A DNA stretch of 64,000 bases, taken from the NCBI GenBank assembly GCA_025024175.1, contig QCXZ01000064.1, positions 8,928,001 through 8,992,000 on the forward strand, in the 5' to 3' direction. This document shows, in pieces, positions 9,961 through 23,350 of this stretch; position 1 is the first letter of the stretch, and every line of letters starts with the position of its first letter. Source of the DNA: Rhyzopertha dominica (Eukaryota; Arthropoda; Insecta; Coleoptera; Bostrichidae). The translations under genes and the position numbers were made by a program. The notes beneath the pieces are model-generated. The model saw only the letters and a list, made by a program, of their open reading frames with translations. It was not told the DNA's origin and ran no database searches.

Positions 9961-11689
9961 ATAGGGTTAGCTCTGGTTTCTAGACTGCAAAAAATTAAAC
10001 GTTGACTTTATTGTAATTGCAATTGTAAAATTGTAATCACTGAACGACATGACCTGGCCTGGGCCAATTTTGCACTTGTGCAAAAATGAAGTAAATGGAC
10101 TCATGCTATTTGGACAATATTTGTGATTTACGGGGCTGTTCGCTGCATTTTGACTAAAGTTTTTAGAGTGCAAAAGTCTGTTACTGTAATTGTATTGTCA
10201 AGATTAGTAATGAAACAAGTTGTAAACCACGTTCAGTAGTTTTTCAGTTTATCGCGGATATACGCGGTATGGTATGTAGTGATAGATAGAAATAAGATAC
10301 CTACAGCTATATAATCAATTACCTATCTATATTTTAAATGTCAGTTTCTGATAAACATCTTGAAGCACAGAGTGAAAAAATGTATTTTTAAATATGCACC
10401 CCTCGCAAAACATAGGTATGGTATTTTATATAACAAAGATACCGTTTATTAGAATCACACATACAGTTTATTGTTATTGCATTTGTAAAGTAGTAAAATC
10501 AACGTAATATTTTTACATACAATGTCTGACGCAAAATAAATTGTAGTTGATAATATTAAAATATTTCTCGCATAAAAGCACCAGATAAATCTAGCTCCAG
10601 AATGGGGTGTCCTATATTAAATCACTTTAGGAATCCCTTCATATTATACGTGACCTTTTCCAAATACAGCTATGTACTTACCCCTAAAGCAGTGGTTATT
10701 GATTAAAATATTTGTACTGTCACTCAAATATTCGAGTAGCTATACTACCGTTCAGAAGTTGAAATCATTTCAAGCTGTATAGCTATATTTTTCACATTTT
10801 ACAGCTCTAAGGAGTGGGAAGTCATCTTGCGCAAGTTTTTGTCATTAATTCGTTACCGTCACATGTATTGCTGGTAAATCGTGTTTGCAACAAAAATGAT
10901 AAATGAACAGGAAGTTTTATTTCATACGTTTGTAACGAAAATTTTTATCTCTAAAATCGAGCCATGCTTAGTACGTATAACAAACATGTGATGGGTCTGA
11001 GTAATTATTTTTGTGTATATCGCAATTAGCTTCGAGTTGCATAAACACGAAAAGTATTATCAATCAAGTTGATGTTGTTTCTCGTGAAGTGTAATTAGTC
11101 CATCTCCAAGCAAGTTTCGACAAATTTACATATTGCAGGATATGACTTCATCTCTATAATTTCTTAACGACCTACATAATATAATCTTCAAAAGTAAATA
11201 TTGGAGATCTAATAGTAATTGTATTAACGGTAATATGGAAAGGATGAGTTTACAAGAAACATTTTGAAGAGAACGAAGAAACATCAGTTTTGATCATATT
11301 TGTATGGAAATGATTTTGTTGGACCACAACAATCTGCAACAATATTTCGTTAAAGTCAGTAGTGTTATTTCAACGGAGTTTGTCTCTGTTGGGTGTTGGG
11401 TTAAAATAAGAGATTAGAAACCATTAAAATGTGTAAATACGACGGCACCATGTGCTCGCCATGTGTTGTGTGTATAACCAAGTTAAAGCAATGCAGCTGA
11501 GTTGTGTATAGTGCGTTTCAATGGAATGCGATGACATGAATGCAGTTCGTAGCTCACAAAACGTTTCAATTTTTAATAGTTTCGTTATTCAGCGGTAGCT
11601 CTGTATTCAGGATTATATGGTTCGACTATCTATATAATAAAATATACTGTAGCGATTTTGCTCCCATTTATAATACAAATTGTAAACTT
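9961..11689. other. Unassigned AT-rich stretch
   Basis: No gene or clear repeat. Small open frames (for example 9967-10173 minus) look like chance. Confidence 0.3.
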
Positions 11690-13172
11690 CATAACTGTCC
11701 ATACCTGGAAACTAGGTTTAGTAATTCCATTGCCCTTGCACATTCTTCCGGTAATGTCGAAGAATACTGAGAGAATTTTGGCTAAGCAACTCGTAAACCA
11801 TATCGATAGTAATAATCTGTTGCCCTTGTTACAGGCTGTTTTCAATCGGGAATTTAGTTGTGAGATGGCACTATTAAAAATGTTAAGGACGGTATTGTGT
11901 CAGCTCTGGATACAGATAAACTAGTACTACTTATACTTTTGGATTTCCCAAAAGCTTTTAACAATTTTGAAATACTTTGGTTAATCAGAAAGCGCGGTAA
12001 ATTTGTTTTATAATTATTTTGATCAACGTGCGCAGAAGATTAAAGTGGGAGAAAATTACTCAAATGCTAGTGATGTGCCGCAAGGGTCAATTCTTAGGGC
12101 AATTCTGTTCCTTATTTACAGCTCTGTACTTGATTAAATAATTAAGTATGGTCAATATCACATGTAAGCGGATGACACCCAGTTGTATTATATATTTGGA
12201 GTAAACGAGGTTAACTCTATATTTTCAAAGATTACTGTCAATTTTGGTTCTTTTTCCAAGGCGGCTGCTGAACATCGCTTAGTGATAAATATTATTAAAT
12301 CTAAACTTTTATTGTTCGGCAGGATGCATGATAGTAAGTTAAGATCTTATATAATCAATAAAACAGACCTTGTAATCGACTAATTGTAAGTTACAATACC
12401 GTGAAAGTGCTAGAAACTTCGGGGTTAATTTTGACACTAAATTGAAATTCGCCAATCATGGCTCCATGCTCATGCGAAAAGCTTTTTTGAATTTTATATA
12501 ATTCCAGAAAATATTAAGTACAAAGGTACAACTCTGCGAGTATTCGTTCTCTACCATTTTAACTATGCATCAAGCCTGTATGGTACCAGTGCATCCAGAC
12601 TGCTGAACAGGAAAATTCAGCTGTTGTTTCAGGCTTATCTTCGGTGTCCGCAGGCGGCAATCGGTTTCGCACAAATTGGGGGTGCTGGCGTGGTTGGATA
12701 CGTCGGTTTTTTGCACTCTGCTGTATTATACTATAATATTATAAACGACAAGACTCCTCCATATCTGTATAATAAAATTACTTTTAAGAGGGATGTGCAC
12801 AACATAAATATCTACTTTTTGTTTTTAGACATAAACATACATTTTACCAGAAGTTCTTTTTATACGATGTTTGTTATGTATACAATTCTATTTCGCTCTA
12901 TACAGGTATGAAATCCGTCTCCATGACCTACAATTTTAAGTAGTCTTTGGGTACCTTTATGATATATAACTGACTGGCTGGGCTTGTTTCTCGCCTTTTC
13001 GCGACCCTGGGAATGCTGCGCTAAATCTATAATAGGCTATATATATTTAGGTTGAGTGGAAGAACCGAACCGCGCCATTTCATCACACTTAATTATTGCC
13101 AATTCATTTGCACCTTTTTTTTACTTTGTATAGTGTACACGTGGGATCAATAAAGTTATTATTATTATAATC
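11690..13172 (+). mobile_element. Decayed LINE, RT to 3' tail
   Basis: Segments in order on the plus strand: ILPVMSKNTERILAKQL, NNLLPLLQAVF (block 2), KLVLLILLDFPKAFNNF (block 3), DVPQGSILR (block 4), ADDTQLYY (block 5, YADD reduced to xADD), INIIKSKLLLFG (the N-x-x-KS/T motif after YADD), NFGVNFDTKL, SLYGTSASRLLNRKIQLLF and NIINDKTPPYLYNK. After the coding relic come an AATAAA at 13149-13154 and a TTATTATTATTATA tail, the microsatellite-type 3' end common in I/Jockey/CR1 LINEs. Many frameshifts; dead. It is 5'-truncated (no endonuclease domain seen). Confidence 0.75.
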
Positions 13173-14351
13173 GGTGTTAAGGGATCACTCCTTTTGGGAA
13201 GAATATACAGACAATGGGCAAAGTTTCTTTTAAGTAAAGTAAGAATATTTTATGACTATTCAAGCTGTTCGTTACATGCAATAATTAATAACCTGTTTAC
13301 TTTTATATACTAAGTACTTACTTATTATTGTTAACGTTAGTCTAAGGTCCCAAAAGTATCTGAAAACAGAAAAATATATAAATAGATTATATGATTACAA
13401 ATATATGCAGTTAGATATAGTATTAAAACAACATCCTTAAGATTGTTTATAGATCTGCACTATTCTGGAAAATTACTGATATACTGAATGGCTCTAATAG
13501 GAAATATACAATTTGCTTTCAGCTTCTAGACATGCCTAAAGATAGAATTTGAAGAAGCCATCTTTGCTATAATAGAAGCTTTTTTTGTGGTTGCAATTGC
13601 ATAAGGCGGCTAGTATTAACGTCTGTGCTGTACATTTTTGTGGTTTTAGAAGAAGGTTGCGATAATGTACCTGTTATGAATTATTCTAACGAAACTATAT
13701 ACTCGATACCAGACTTGTTTGTTCATGTTTAGTTTTTGAAGTATAACCTCATGCACAATTTTTCTAATGCAAACCCAAGATTTTAATAGTTGTTAAAATT
13801 TTGTACTTTTTTACGAGCGCGCCATATAATTAAGAAAGCTACATCCGTCCGTTGCGGAAGCTACAATTGGTGCTTTACTTTACATTATATTATAATATTC
13901 TGAAATCTACTAAATGGAAATCGGTGTATAACAAAAGCATAGTAGAACCTAGAAGAAACTGTTTTTAACGAGTTGTATAAATTTTTTCATTTCGCACCGA
14001 TAATAATTGCCAGTTTACTATATTTTATTTCATTTTTTTTACAAAATTTAACCTTTGCAGTGTTTGATGCAATTTTGAAAATCTATTTTATTAAATAAAA
14101 TTTATGGATGCCAATAATTACTAATTCAAACATGATTTATATTTTTATCGCTTCATTGATTCCATATCAAATATCTTTTCTTGTTAGGTAAATGAAGTTG
14201 CTCGTATCTGCCACCAAAGCTTTTGGGGAAATTAGCGATTTTATTCGGGTATATGAAATAATTACGTTTGGCGAATTTTTATTGATATATTAACTATTCC
14301 TTTGATTGTGAATTAGTGATTCCGGTCTAAAATTAGAATAGGTATTAGAAA
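13173..14351. other. Unassigned AT-rich stretch
   Basis: No gene, RNA or repeat recognised. Confidence 0.3.
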
Positions 14352-14534
14352 ATGTATTCGCAAGAGGAATTAATTGATATGGTTTATCCCTTGGGTAACG
14401 CAGAAGCAAATTCGTTACTTGCCTCAAGAATGTACGCGCAAAGCTGTGGCGACAGACCTTTGATACATATAGCTGGCTGTGTCAAATATGAGAGGAAAGA
14501 TCGTACAAAATCTGTGACACAAGAGAAAATCTAG
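14352..14534 (+). pseudogene. DUF4817-type helix-turn-helix fragment
   Basis: The 60-codon frame begins MYSQEELIDMVYPLGNAEA, then LLASRMYAQ, DRPLIHI and SVTQEKI. This fits the N-terminal DUF4817 helix-turn-helix found in a large insect family of mariner-like transposases and their relatives (M-x-S-x-x-E-x-x-D-M-x-x-x-x-G, then ASRxYxxRxPDRxxP). The usual Y-P-D-R is changed to C-G-D-R. It ends at a stop, and the DDE domain that should follow is not recognisable between 14535 and 14960, though a 63-codon frame at 14771-14962 might be a remnant. Unrelated in position to the other DUF4817-type pieces at 34258 and 42492. Confidence 0.5.
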
Positions 14535-16484
14535 TCCTAGTAGCTGCTGCTGTTGTCCAACAACATTGACAAATGTGTCAATTGGTCCAATATGATGCGG
14601 TATCTGCCCATTACGACAGAGAAAATCAAGGGGAATTTTCAAAGAAATGGATTGTCAGAAGTCAGAAGAGTTAAGCAATTGGCTTATTAAGAACTCCAAN
14701 TACTCGGGCGGATATGAAAAAAAACGAATTCGTTACGCCTCTTAAAGTGTAGATGAAAATGTTTTGATAAATGCCAGACAATAACTGTGTACTACGAGTA
14801 ATACTGGAAAAGCCTGATAATTGGAAAACAATGACATTTCGGCGGCAAGGCAGAAGAAAATTCGTTAAGTGTCGTTGGTCGCAGATACCACATTTCATAT
14901 TAGCAGAAAAGAAATTTGATACTACAATCGATGGGGCGAAAAAACATATAGCGTTCCATTAAAAAAGTTATTCATTTTAGAATTACTAAGACAATATCGG
15001 CATCAATAGATTTTATATTTCAGGAGAACGTACCCATGCAATAAGTGAGAAAAGTAAATTATCCCTTTCAGAAGCTAATTGCGGAAATTGCAACCCTCTC
15101 AGTTCCTTCGTAGCGGAGATTTTCGAAATAGTAGTAAACACTGTAAACTCGAGATAACCTTGGAACGGTTTCATTTAGATTTAGAATAAATTGTATAAAC
15201 AAATTACCATTTACACCCAATGCGAAATACAAGAATATAGTAAGAAACAAGTATAAAATTAGAAGGCAATAAACTAATGCGATGATAAAACCATCTAGCC
15301 GTCATTACGAGGACTATTTCCCAACCAAGTTGGCATTTACCTGCATACGCCAACTTGACAGCCCCCCCCCCCACGAGACTTTTTGCATTTAAAATAACGG
15401 GGTTATTGTCTCCTTCCGGTATAGCCGCAAGTCTGCCATTTTTGAAAATATGTTTATCTCATAAAATATAAAGTGGTTTTGTACAAAACATTTTTATCTA
15501 AGTTCCACTGTATTGTCATTATATAGACAGATTTTTGCTTAGTTACTAGCTCTGCAGTAAATTATAAAACAATAAGTTCCTCCAGTAGGTAATGTTATTA
15601 ATAAAGTTCTTCGGCCCCTAGGAAACGCTGAATTTTAGTAGCGTATCTCATAAAATGGGTATTAAAAAACGACAAAAATGACGAATTCTATTTGGCATTA
15701 ATTGATGGCCAAATAATTATAATGCCAAAAACAATCACAAAAAATACATTTTTAAAATCACTCAACTATATTTCGATAAAACGAGATTAGTTACTTTTTT
15801 GGATATAGGATCACACATTTTGAACGATATAATGCATGTTTTTTCCAGAGGTGTTTCAAGGGTTTGTTAAACAGTTTGCAAAATAAAAGTATTAAAGGAA
15901 TTGCATTTGTTAATTGGTTAACAATTCGTAGATATACCCATTCAAGAGTAAATCCAAGGGCTGGACGAAAACAAGAACATTTTTAGGTATCTACGAAACA
16001 CTTTCTTGTAGTTGTTACATAAAACCATCAGTGAAAATTAAGACGTTAATAGCTGCATCATCCACGTGAGATAGTAAAGGAAAAACGGTTTAAATTATCA
16101 TAGACGGCGTTTTGTATTTATTTGCAAACGAAAACACCGGAAAGGGCATCCCCGTCTCGTTCCCTATACGCTTTCCCAAGTAATTAATTCAAAACATCAA
16201 CCCCAAATTCGCTCCGAGCCATTTTTATTAACTGCAGAACAATTTTCTTCGACTCCGCTCGAATCTTCCTCGAGCTTATGAAAAATTCCGTGATGTTTAC
16301 GAAAAGGTCGTTAAGCAATTTTTATCCCAAGGAGTTGTGAAATTTGCAGTTTCTTTAGAATTTATTGAATGGCAGAATGAGGTGTGCTGTTTGAAGGCAT
16401 TCGTTACTACTTCATTGTATCCGGCGCGCTAATTATAAGTCAGCGGTTTATTAAGCACATTGTAATCAAACGTTATTAAAGGGG
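14535..16484. other. Unassigned stretch with a small hairpin
   Basis: No gene supported. An unrecognised frame runs 14771-14962. A perfect 9 bp hairpin, CAAGTTGGC (15326-15334) with GCCAACTTG (15349-15357), is followed by an 11-base C run at 15362-15372. The part 16090-16280 is GC-richer without an identifiable frame. Confidence 0.3.
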
Positions 16485-17310
16485 CAGTGGCGTAGCTAAC
16501 ATGGGTGGCACCGGGTGCATAAATTGTGGTGTCATCGCTATAATAAAATTTGTTATAATTGATAAAAGCAATAGTCAGAACCAGTGTTGACAACTAACTG
16601 GATGAAGAAGGGCAACGTACAAAGCGGAAACGGGCTAGAAGATGTTAAAATAGGTTTTTAAAAAAGGGTGAGAAAGGGATAAAGAAAACTAATAATATTT
16701 CCTTTGCAGACTTTCATTTTAATAGAAAAGAAATAAGTAATTATTGTCTATGTAAAACTTATAATACTTTATCAGAGATTATAAAACAAAACCATCATCA
16801 GAGGAAAAACAGTATCAACTTGTAACTGCAGCCTTAGTTGTCACCTATAGCTGTAGAAGCTGACAGTTGGAATTGATCGCCAATATTGGTTTATAATTTG
16901 AATGAATATTTAGTGCTAAACAATAATTAAATAACCCTTTCGTTAATTGTGGTACTACTATCTATTGTTTTCGTGTAGTTGCGTACTATTCTTATCAATG
17001 GGTCCATTAGGGCTAGCTTGTCATTTCGAGCTGAAGAAAAGGTTTAACCCGAAAAGTGGTATGCTGGCAACATTGATTAGAGCTAACAAAACAGAGAAAA
17101 CAGCAACATTTGGGCGATTTAACTCCCCTCCCCTCTCGGTCAGCCAACCGTTTTAATGTACTATAATAAAGAGAAACGATTCGTAATTGCAATTTCATTA
17201 AAAATTTGGCTATAGTGGCTTCAAGTCGCTGATTTGTTGTTGATAAATATTGTCATGATTTTATTTTTTTCCACTATCGCCTCCCCCCCCCCTCTCCAGC
17301 TAGGCCACTG
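16485..17310. mobile_element. hAT-like non-autonomous element
   Basis: The left end CAGTGGCGTAGCTAA (16485 onward) and the right end, whose reverse complement is CAGTGGCCTAGCTGG (up to 17310), form ~15 bp terminal inverted repeats with two or three mismatches. CAGTGG-type ends are typical of hAT elements, which make 8 bp target duplications; the flanks TAAAGGGG and GTGAGGGG agree in only the last five bases, so the duplication is uncertain. The 826 bp interior has no transposase motif. A ten-base C run lies near the right end (17283-17292). Confidence 0.5.
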
Positions 17311-19369
17311 GTGAGGGGCATTATATCAACCCGACGGTGACGACATTATATGACGGAACTGCACAAAATTTTGTGTGCCTCCCAGAATAATGTATCGCTA
17401 CGTAGAAATTTGCAAAAAAAGTTGGAGAAAATGAGCACGTTATAGACAGCAAATACGTTAATGTATTTAACTTGGTTCGTTGTAATAAAAACTGTTATTA
17501 ATGCTGTTAATATACACATGTAATGCTTGTGTAACTAGATACTTATCAAATGGCCTTATTATCGTTGGGTCTGTCCAATAAAGCATATCTTGTTACTGTT
17601 GCTGAACATCAATGATTAAGACTATATATCACGTCAATTAAGTGCACTGATCTGAAATAAACCATTTTTTATATTTTGTTTATATCTGTCTGTAAACCTT
17701 AATAGTTAGAATGTTTAAAAAACAGAAGAGGTAACCTACCAAATGCCTTTTGATCCTAACAGCAAATAAAAACAGACAGTTTGCTAAATATATTATATAA
17801 ATTAAAATTAACAAGAAATCGGACATTTTCTAAAAAAGAAATATCAGTAGAATATTTTGTGGGCCATCAGTAAAACAACTAACCATTTTCATTTTAAATA
17901 GGTACCACTTGAAGTCTATAATATTATACAAAAGTGTCAAAGGCGTACTTTTATTCATTTATAAAGTAAAAGGTTATGGAACCTATAAAGGCATTTGTTA
18001 AAGTTATAAGCAAGCTACAGTAAGATCATCAACACCAAAAATGTAATTTAATGGTAAACAGAAAGCAATAGTTAAGCTTTTAATCACTCGGGAAATAAAC
18101 TGGTACAGATTCTTTGATTTGTCCGTATCCCTAGAGCGTAAAGACGTGTAAATTTGATTAAGTTTGATAGAGGACGAAAGATGGGTCTGCACGAGACAGA
18201 TTTATCCATTTGAGACATTGCTACTGGAAGGGCTTGTGTCTATACAATACTCATTTTGTGCTACTCCTAACCATTGAGCTTCAGCATAACCGGCTGGACT
18301 TTTGCACGACTAACTAAGCCCAGTTGCGAAGTGGTGAAAGACGCAATCCTCAATTTTGGACGAAAAGTTATGCGTAATGCTCACCAGAATATCTTTGTTG
18401 GTCTTCATCAGAGACAACTTACAATCCAAAAACAGCGAAACTAAACATTTATTTTATCTCAGTCCCTCCACATTCTAATTTTTCTATAGCAAAAAATACA
18501 CAACCACCTGTAGCCAGATCAATATGAACTATACTGAAAAATAAACGTTAATTTGTTGCCTCACTTTTACTACTTTACCGCAAACATGAATTCAAATAGA
18601 GCAATTATTGCTGGGTTTCTCTTTTTTCTATATCAGTCAGTATACAGTGTTAGTCAAAAGTATGAAATAACTGATTTATTTCCGGAAAATTGAACTTTAT
18701 AACAAATTGTGTCTATAATTATTACTTTGTTCCTTAGATTACTGTTTGTTTTAGTACGTTAATGCATTTCCAAGGTATCACATTTAAATAGTAATAAAGC
18801 GATTTTTTGCGGATTTGTATCGCTTTTTTATTCTTGAAATGACCTGGCCTTTTTTATGATTCGATAACAAAATTTTTGTGAAACGACTGAAAGGATTATT
18901 AAAGCAGGTTTTACGGGTGTCAATACTGGTTTTTATCCACTTGATAATAATTGTACAAAAAGGTAAAGTGACCTCTGATTTTTCCTTTTTTCATGTTAAT
19001 TTGAAGTACCTTTCAATAAAAGGTTAATTTAGTAATCACAGTTTCATTTTAATTTGCAAGCGTGGTCAAACTAAACCAATAGAAATCCTAATGATGGTTG
19101 TCTATGGAGAACGATAATGTTCGTTCTGATTTATTCAATAACGTTCATCTGGAGACAAATCCAACAAATGTGACAATAACATCCACGTCCAAAATCGGCC
19201 ACTAACGAAGATCAGGCTAGTTAGCGTTATGGATACCTCATCTACAAATACAAGCCTTACCAAGTACACAAAAATTTAGTTTTGAGCGAAGATGACGAAC
19301 ATGACCAATAATAATCAAAATTTTACGAAAAACATTTTACTTTCAAACGAAGCCATTTTTTGCATAAAT
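17311..19369. other. Unassigned AT-rich stretch
   Basis: No gene. A Tc1-like terminus, ACAGTGTTAGTCAAAAGTAT, begins near 18644, but I found no partner end, so no element is called. Confidence 0.3.
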
Positions 19370-20300
19370 TCTTTTGTTTGTTAGTTCAACAGGATCTGCC
19401 ACACACCCTCTAGCTGGATACATCGCTCGGACCCTGAAAGGACTCGTAGGAAAGACAGAGCACCACGTCAGGAATGCCGGAGACCTTATTGAGAAAATTA
19501 AGAAGATCAGACTGGACCCGTAGGACATCTTAGTAAGCTTTAATATCACCTCACTCTCCACGAAGATACCATTGGACGATGCCTTAAGGGAGTTGAAGAA
19601 ACGTCTACAAGAAGAAGACCTGGATGAAGAACTAGTCCAACTTGCGAATATCTGCCTGAAATCTACTTTCTTCAAGTTCCAGGAGGAATACTACGAGCAA
19701 CCAGAAGGTGCTCCGATGGGGTCACCGCTTTCTCCGCTGATAGCTAACATTTACTTGGAAGCCTTCGAGACACAACTGCATTGGCATCGGCACGGCTTAA
19801 ACCTAAGTGTTGGTTTAGATACGTGGTCGACACTTTTACCGGCTGGCCGCATGGAGAACAGAACATAAAGGAGTTCCTGGACCATCTAAATAGCATCCAT
19901 AGCGGCATACAATTCACGATAGAGATGGAGACCAATGGCGCCCTACCCTTCCTTGATGTGATGGTGACAAGGAAACAAGACGGCACGCTAGGACATCGGG
20001 TCTATAGGAAGCCAACCCACACGGATCGCTACCTGCATGCAGATTCACACCACCACCCCGCCCAAAATCAAGAAGTCATCACACGCTGATAGAGCGGGCG
20101 AAGCTAGTCAGCGAACCAGACCACCTAGAAGAGGAATTAGAACATCTACGCAGAGCACTACGGAAGAAAGGATATCCTAAGGCACAGATTGAGAAGGCTA
20201 TCAACAAGCAACCACGGAGGAAGGAACCAGAGGAGCACATCGCTGCAGCATATATGCCCTACGTCACTACAAAAGAATAGTATCCTAAGTGTCGAAATGT
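19370..20300 (+). pseudogene. Penelope-like element reverse transcriptase, truncated
   Basis: Plus-strand frames read SATHPLAGYIARTLKGLVGK, TEHHVRNAGDL, ILVSFNITSLSTKIPLDDAL, then GAPMGSPLSPLIANIYLE, KPKCWFRYVVDTF, WPHGEQNIKEFLDHLNSIH, LPFLDVMVTRK and YRKPTHTDRYLHADSHHHP, and last IERAKLVSEP with EELEHLRRALRKKGYP. These are the RT and linker of a Penelope-like element. The active-site YVDD reads YVVD here, losing one catalytic Asp. Frameshifts lie near 19780 and 20080 and a stop at 20278-20280. The C-terminal GIY-YIG endonuclease expected in this family is absent, and so is the N-terminal part. Conservation is higher than in most LINE relics here, suggesting a younger copy. Confidence 0.85.
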
Positions 20301-22576
20301 CAATACCGAATAAGCAACGTAGGAAGTAGCCAGGAAAACAACATGCCATCGATAAAATCACGGAAGCCTTCAAACCAAAATAATTTCTGCATAATAAGCT
20401 AGGTTATTGACAAGCTAAACGAGGTCTTCAGTTTGAAAATTTAATTTATGCCAGTGAAAAGTATGATGAGCATACAAAATAAACACCTGTTATTTTCAAA
20501 GGTTGTTACGCCCCTTTTGCTTCTATCTGAAGGTGTTCATAAAAGAGCAAGCAGTGCCGACTAATCAGTGGAGAAGGGGTGGGTTCCTTCCAAGAACCAG
20601 CCACCAAACTTATATAAATGATAGTAACCGAGCGCCAGGTAATTTTTACTGCATACTCCAAAAGTATAGGAAACCCATCGAATTACCAAGCATAGGTTTA
20701 CCAAAATGTCAAATAAAATGATACCAGAGTCTCAATAAGTGTATAATGTATAATAATATGAAAATTTAAGCCAGTTGATTGAAGGCAAGTATAGATACAT
20801 ATGCAAAAAAAGATACCTAATGAACATATCACCAAATCTTAGATAACTCAATCACTATAGGTAAGTACGTATTTCTGATGCTATATTATTTATATTTATC
20901 CCTTCACTATTTCAGGCCTTATGGTTGCGCGCATTCATTTACAAGCCAATAAGAAGATCTACAAGATATAGAATTATGTAAGAAAGCAGTTACGGAAGCC
21001 TTCAAAATTGTTTTAACTTAGTTCTCTCCGAATGCAGATATTTGTACTTACGAAATGGTATGGTAAGTAATCTACGACAACTATTGCAAAATGATTACCT
21101 AGTAATAAACAACCGATATTTTAGAACAGCTAACACTTTAATTTTTAATGTAAAGTTCCAGGTAAACAGCATGCATAAAAAGGTGTACTCATCCGATAGC
21201 GAATTCCTAGATGCCAACAAGGACGGAGAGGAACGACGGTCGAGCTCAGCAAAAAGATGCAATCCGTTTCTCGAATGTTCGATCGCCTTAATAATTAGTA
21301 ATTGGTCCAAAAATGGAACAAATTCGACCAGTTTCCCGTAATCCAATGGTAATAACCATGCCTCAAGGATTTGTCGAAGAGATATCACCAGAATTTACGT
21401 AATATCGTCAAATAAAAGCCTACAATCGAATCTATAAAGCTATTGAAATAAAACACAAGATAATTCATACCTCGGATAGTGGGCGGCTTAACTTTGAATA
21501 AGGGTAGCATATGGTGCTCACAACCCTTACAGATCGGCGGAGTATCTTTAGATTTTAGTCACAATTCGTGAATGCGATTTTATGGTAAGGTCAGTGGAAA
21601 ATCCCCAAATGCATGGGATAAATACCATCCAAATTCCAGAATTCCAAAGATCTAAATATTTCAGATCCAGCCCAAAACAACCAAAAGGACGGTATATCAC
21701 TCGTAGGCAGCTTAAAATCCTGGATATCTCAGAAAATGCTACAATGAATAGCTGAAAATCTGCACTACGCCACTACACCAACGTTCCGCTATCAGATGCT
21801 CTCTATCAATCGCAACTTTTTGGAAGGTACCTAAGAGTCGAAGAGGGGACTCCAGACAAGTACATGCAGATAGGCCACCTAATTTACAAATCGAATAAAA
21901 TATTGATGCCGACCCACAACCAGAAATAATTAAATTAAGAATAAATCATAGTAAAATAATCAGCTAATTATTGCTCATTAGAAATGTCCCACAAAAAGGA
22001 AAGTAAACTATAATTACATTACTGTGTATTTTAGATTCTAACAAGGTAAAAAGAGCAAATCCACGAAGATAGGTTGGTTTTCATAAACAGAAAAAACTGA
22101 CAGGTGACCTTTTTTTAGATAACTATATTGTTTAGATAGAATAAAACCTCTAAATATCTTCATCACCATTATCATATTGTGTGGATTGCAGCGTACGATT
22201 GTTTCCATAGAGTTGTGATGACCACATTCAGACTTCAGATTCAAATTAAAGAAATGGTAAATCAATATGGAGTTGTAAGTCATTGATGGAGGTTAGCCAA
22301 AGTAATATGTCAAAGAAATAGGTGTCCTTTATGGAATATTTCACTGTAATTAATATACTAGTACAGATTAGGTAAATTGTATTTACGGTTTATAATGAGG
22401 ATCGGCATGATATTAACATGTCAATACATCAACATCTCAGCATATATAGAACAACGAATCAAAACAAAAGATTAGTATAGGTTTTGCAATAAATAAGTAG
22501 GTTAAGGAAATCGATCACGTTAACTTGCGGTCGAAGGTTTGAATTCTTATTTTTGCATCAAGTTATACTGCTACTA
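20301..22576. other. Unassigned stretch
   Basis: No gene supported. Frames at 20503-20721 and 21042-21388 (both strands) carry no motif I know. A broken frame around 21620-21850 reads protein-like (SDPAQNNQKDGISLVGSLKS) but is unrecognised and interrupted. Confidence 0.3.
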
Positions 22577-22960
22577 TTAATTTGCTGGATGTTGTGTGCT
22601 TTTTCCACTTCGACGGCCAGGAATTTCCTTTTTGTGAAGGTAACAGAATACGACGCCGATGTAATCTGCTGTAATTTTAAGAACGGACAACTCTTGAAAA
22701 AAAGCTACAGCTGAACATGGCAATTCAGCTCGGCGTTGAATACATAAAGGAAATGTTTCTCTTTGATCTGCATATGTGCCACCGGGCACATCCGGTAAAT
22801 GCGGAGGAGCCTACGGGACTGCTTAAAATGCGAAACTCGTCTGTTTACTCCGTTCATACCATAATGTGGCTTACGGCGCTATCTAGGGTCATAGACATTC
22901 TCTCGTGTAACACATGCCACCCGCAGCCGGGGCTGTTCTCGAGTCAAAAGTTTATATGAC
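22577..22960. other. GC-richer block, unrecognised
   Basis: This ~380 bp block is clearly richer in G and C than its flanks and has open frames on both strands (22717-22959 plus, 80 codons; 22577-22789 minus, 70 codons). Neither has known motifs. It might be a captured or conserved fragment, an exon or part of an unfamiliar repeat. Confidence 0.25.
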
Positions 22961-23350
22961 CTAAGTAATAGACGAGATATTAGCAGGATAGGTGCTTGTG
23001 AGAGGACGGGTCTCGGGTGAACATTAGCATAGTCATTTAGGTGGGTATGGCAGGTCCGGCATTGATGTAATTCCTGCTGCGTTTATCAATATATACCATA
23101 CACGGTGTGAGTCTGTATTAATTTGGAATTCATTTTGGAACACCAAAGGAATTCAAATATCAAAGTTTTCCGAAAGCACTCTGCCAATTAATATTTAATA
23201 AAGTGGAGAAGACTCTGATATTCGAATAGTGTCTAAAAAATTGATCATTTTTTTCTACGCATTTTCGAAAATGGTTTTGAAGTACCTTCAAAATGAGGAA
23301 TTACGCGACTCCTCTTCCTATTAGAAAAATCGCTGCAAATTGAATCAATA

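Noticed and set aside
18405..18411. CTGATGA on the minus strand near a short ACCA/TGGT stem
   Set aside because: The base pairing is weak and GAGC, not GAAA, follows the stem.
18644..18700. Tc1-like terminus ACAGTGTTAGTCAAAAG
   Set aside because: No inverted partner was found within several kilobases, so an element cannot be defined.
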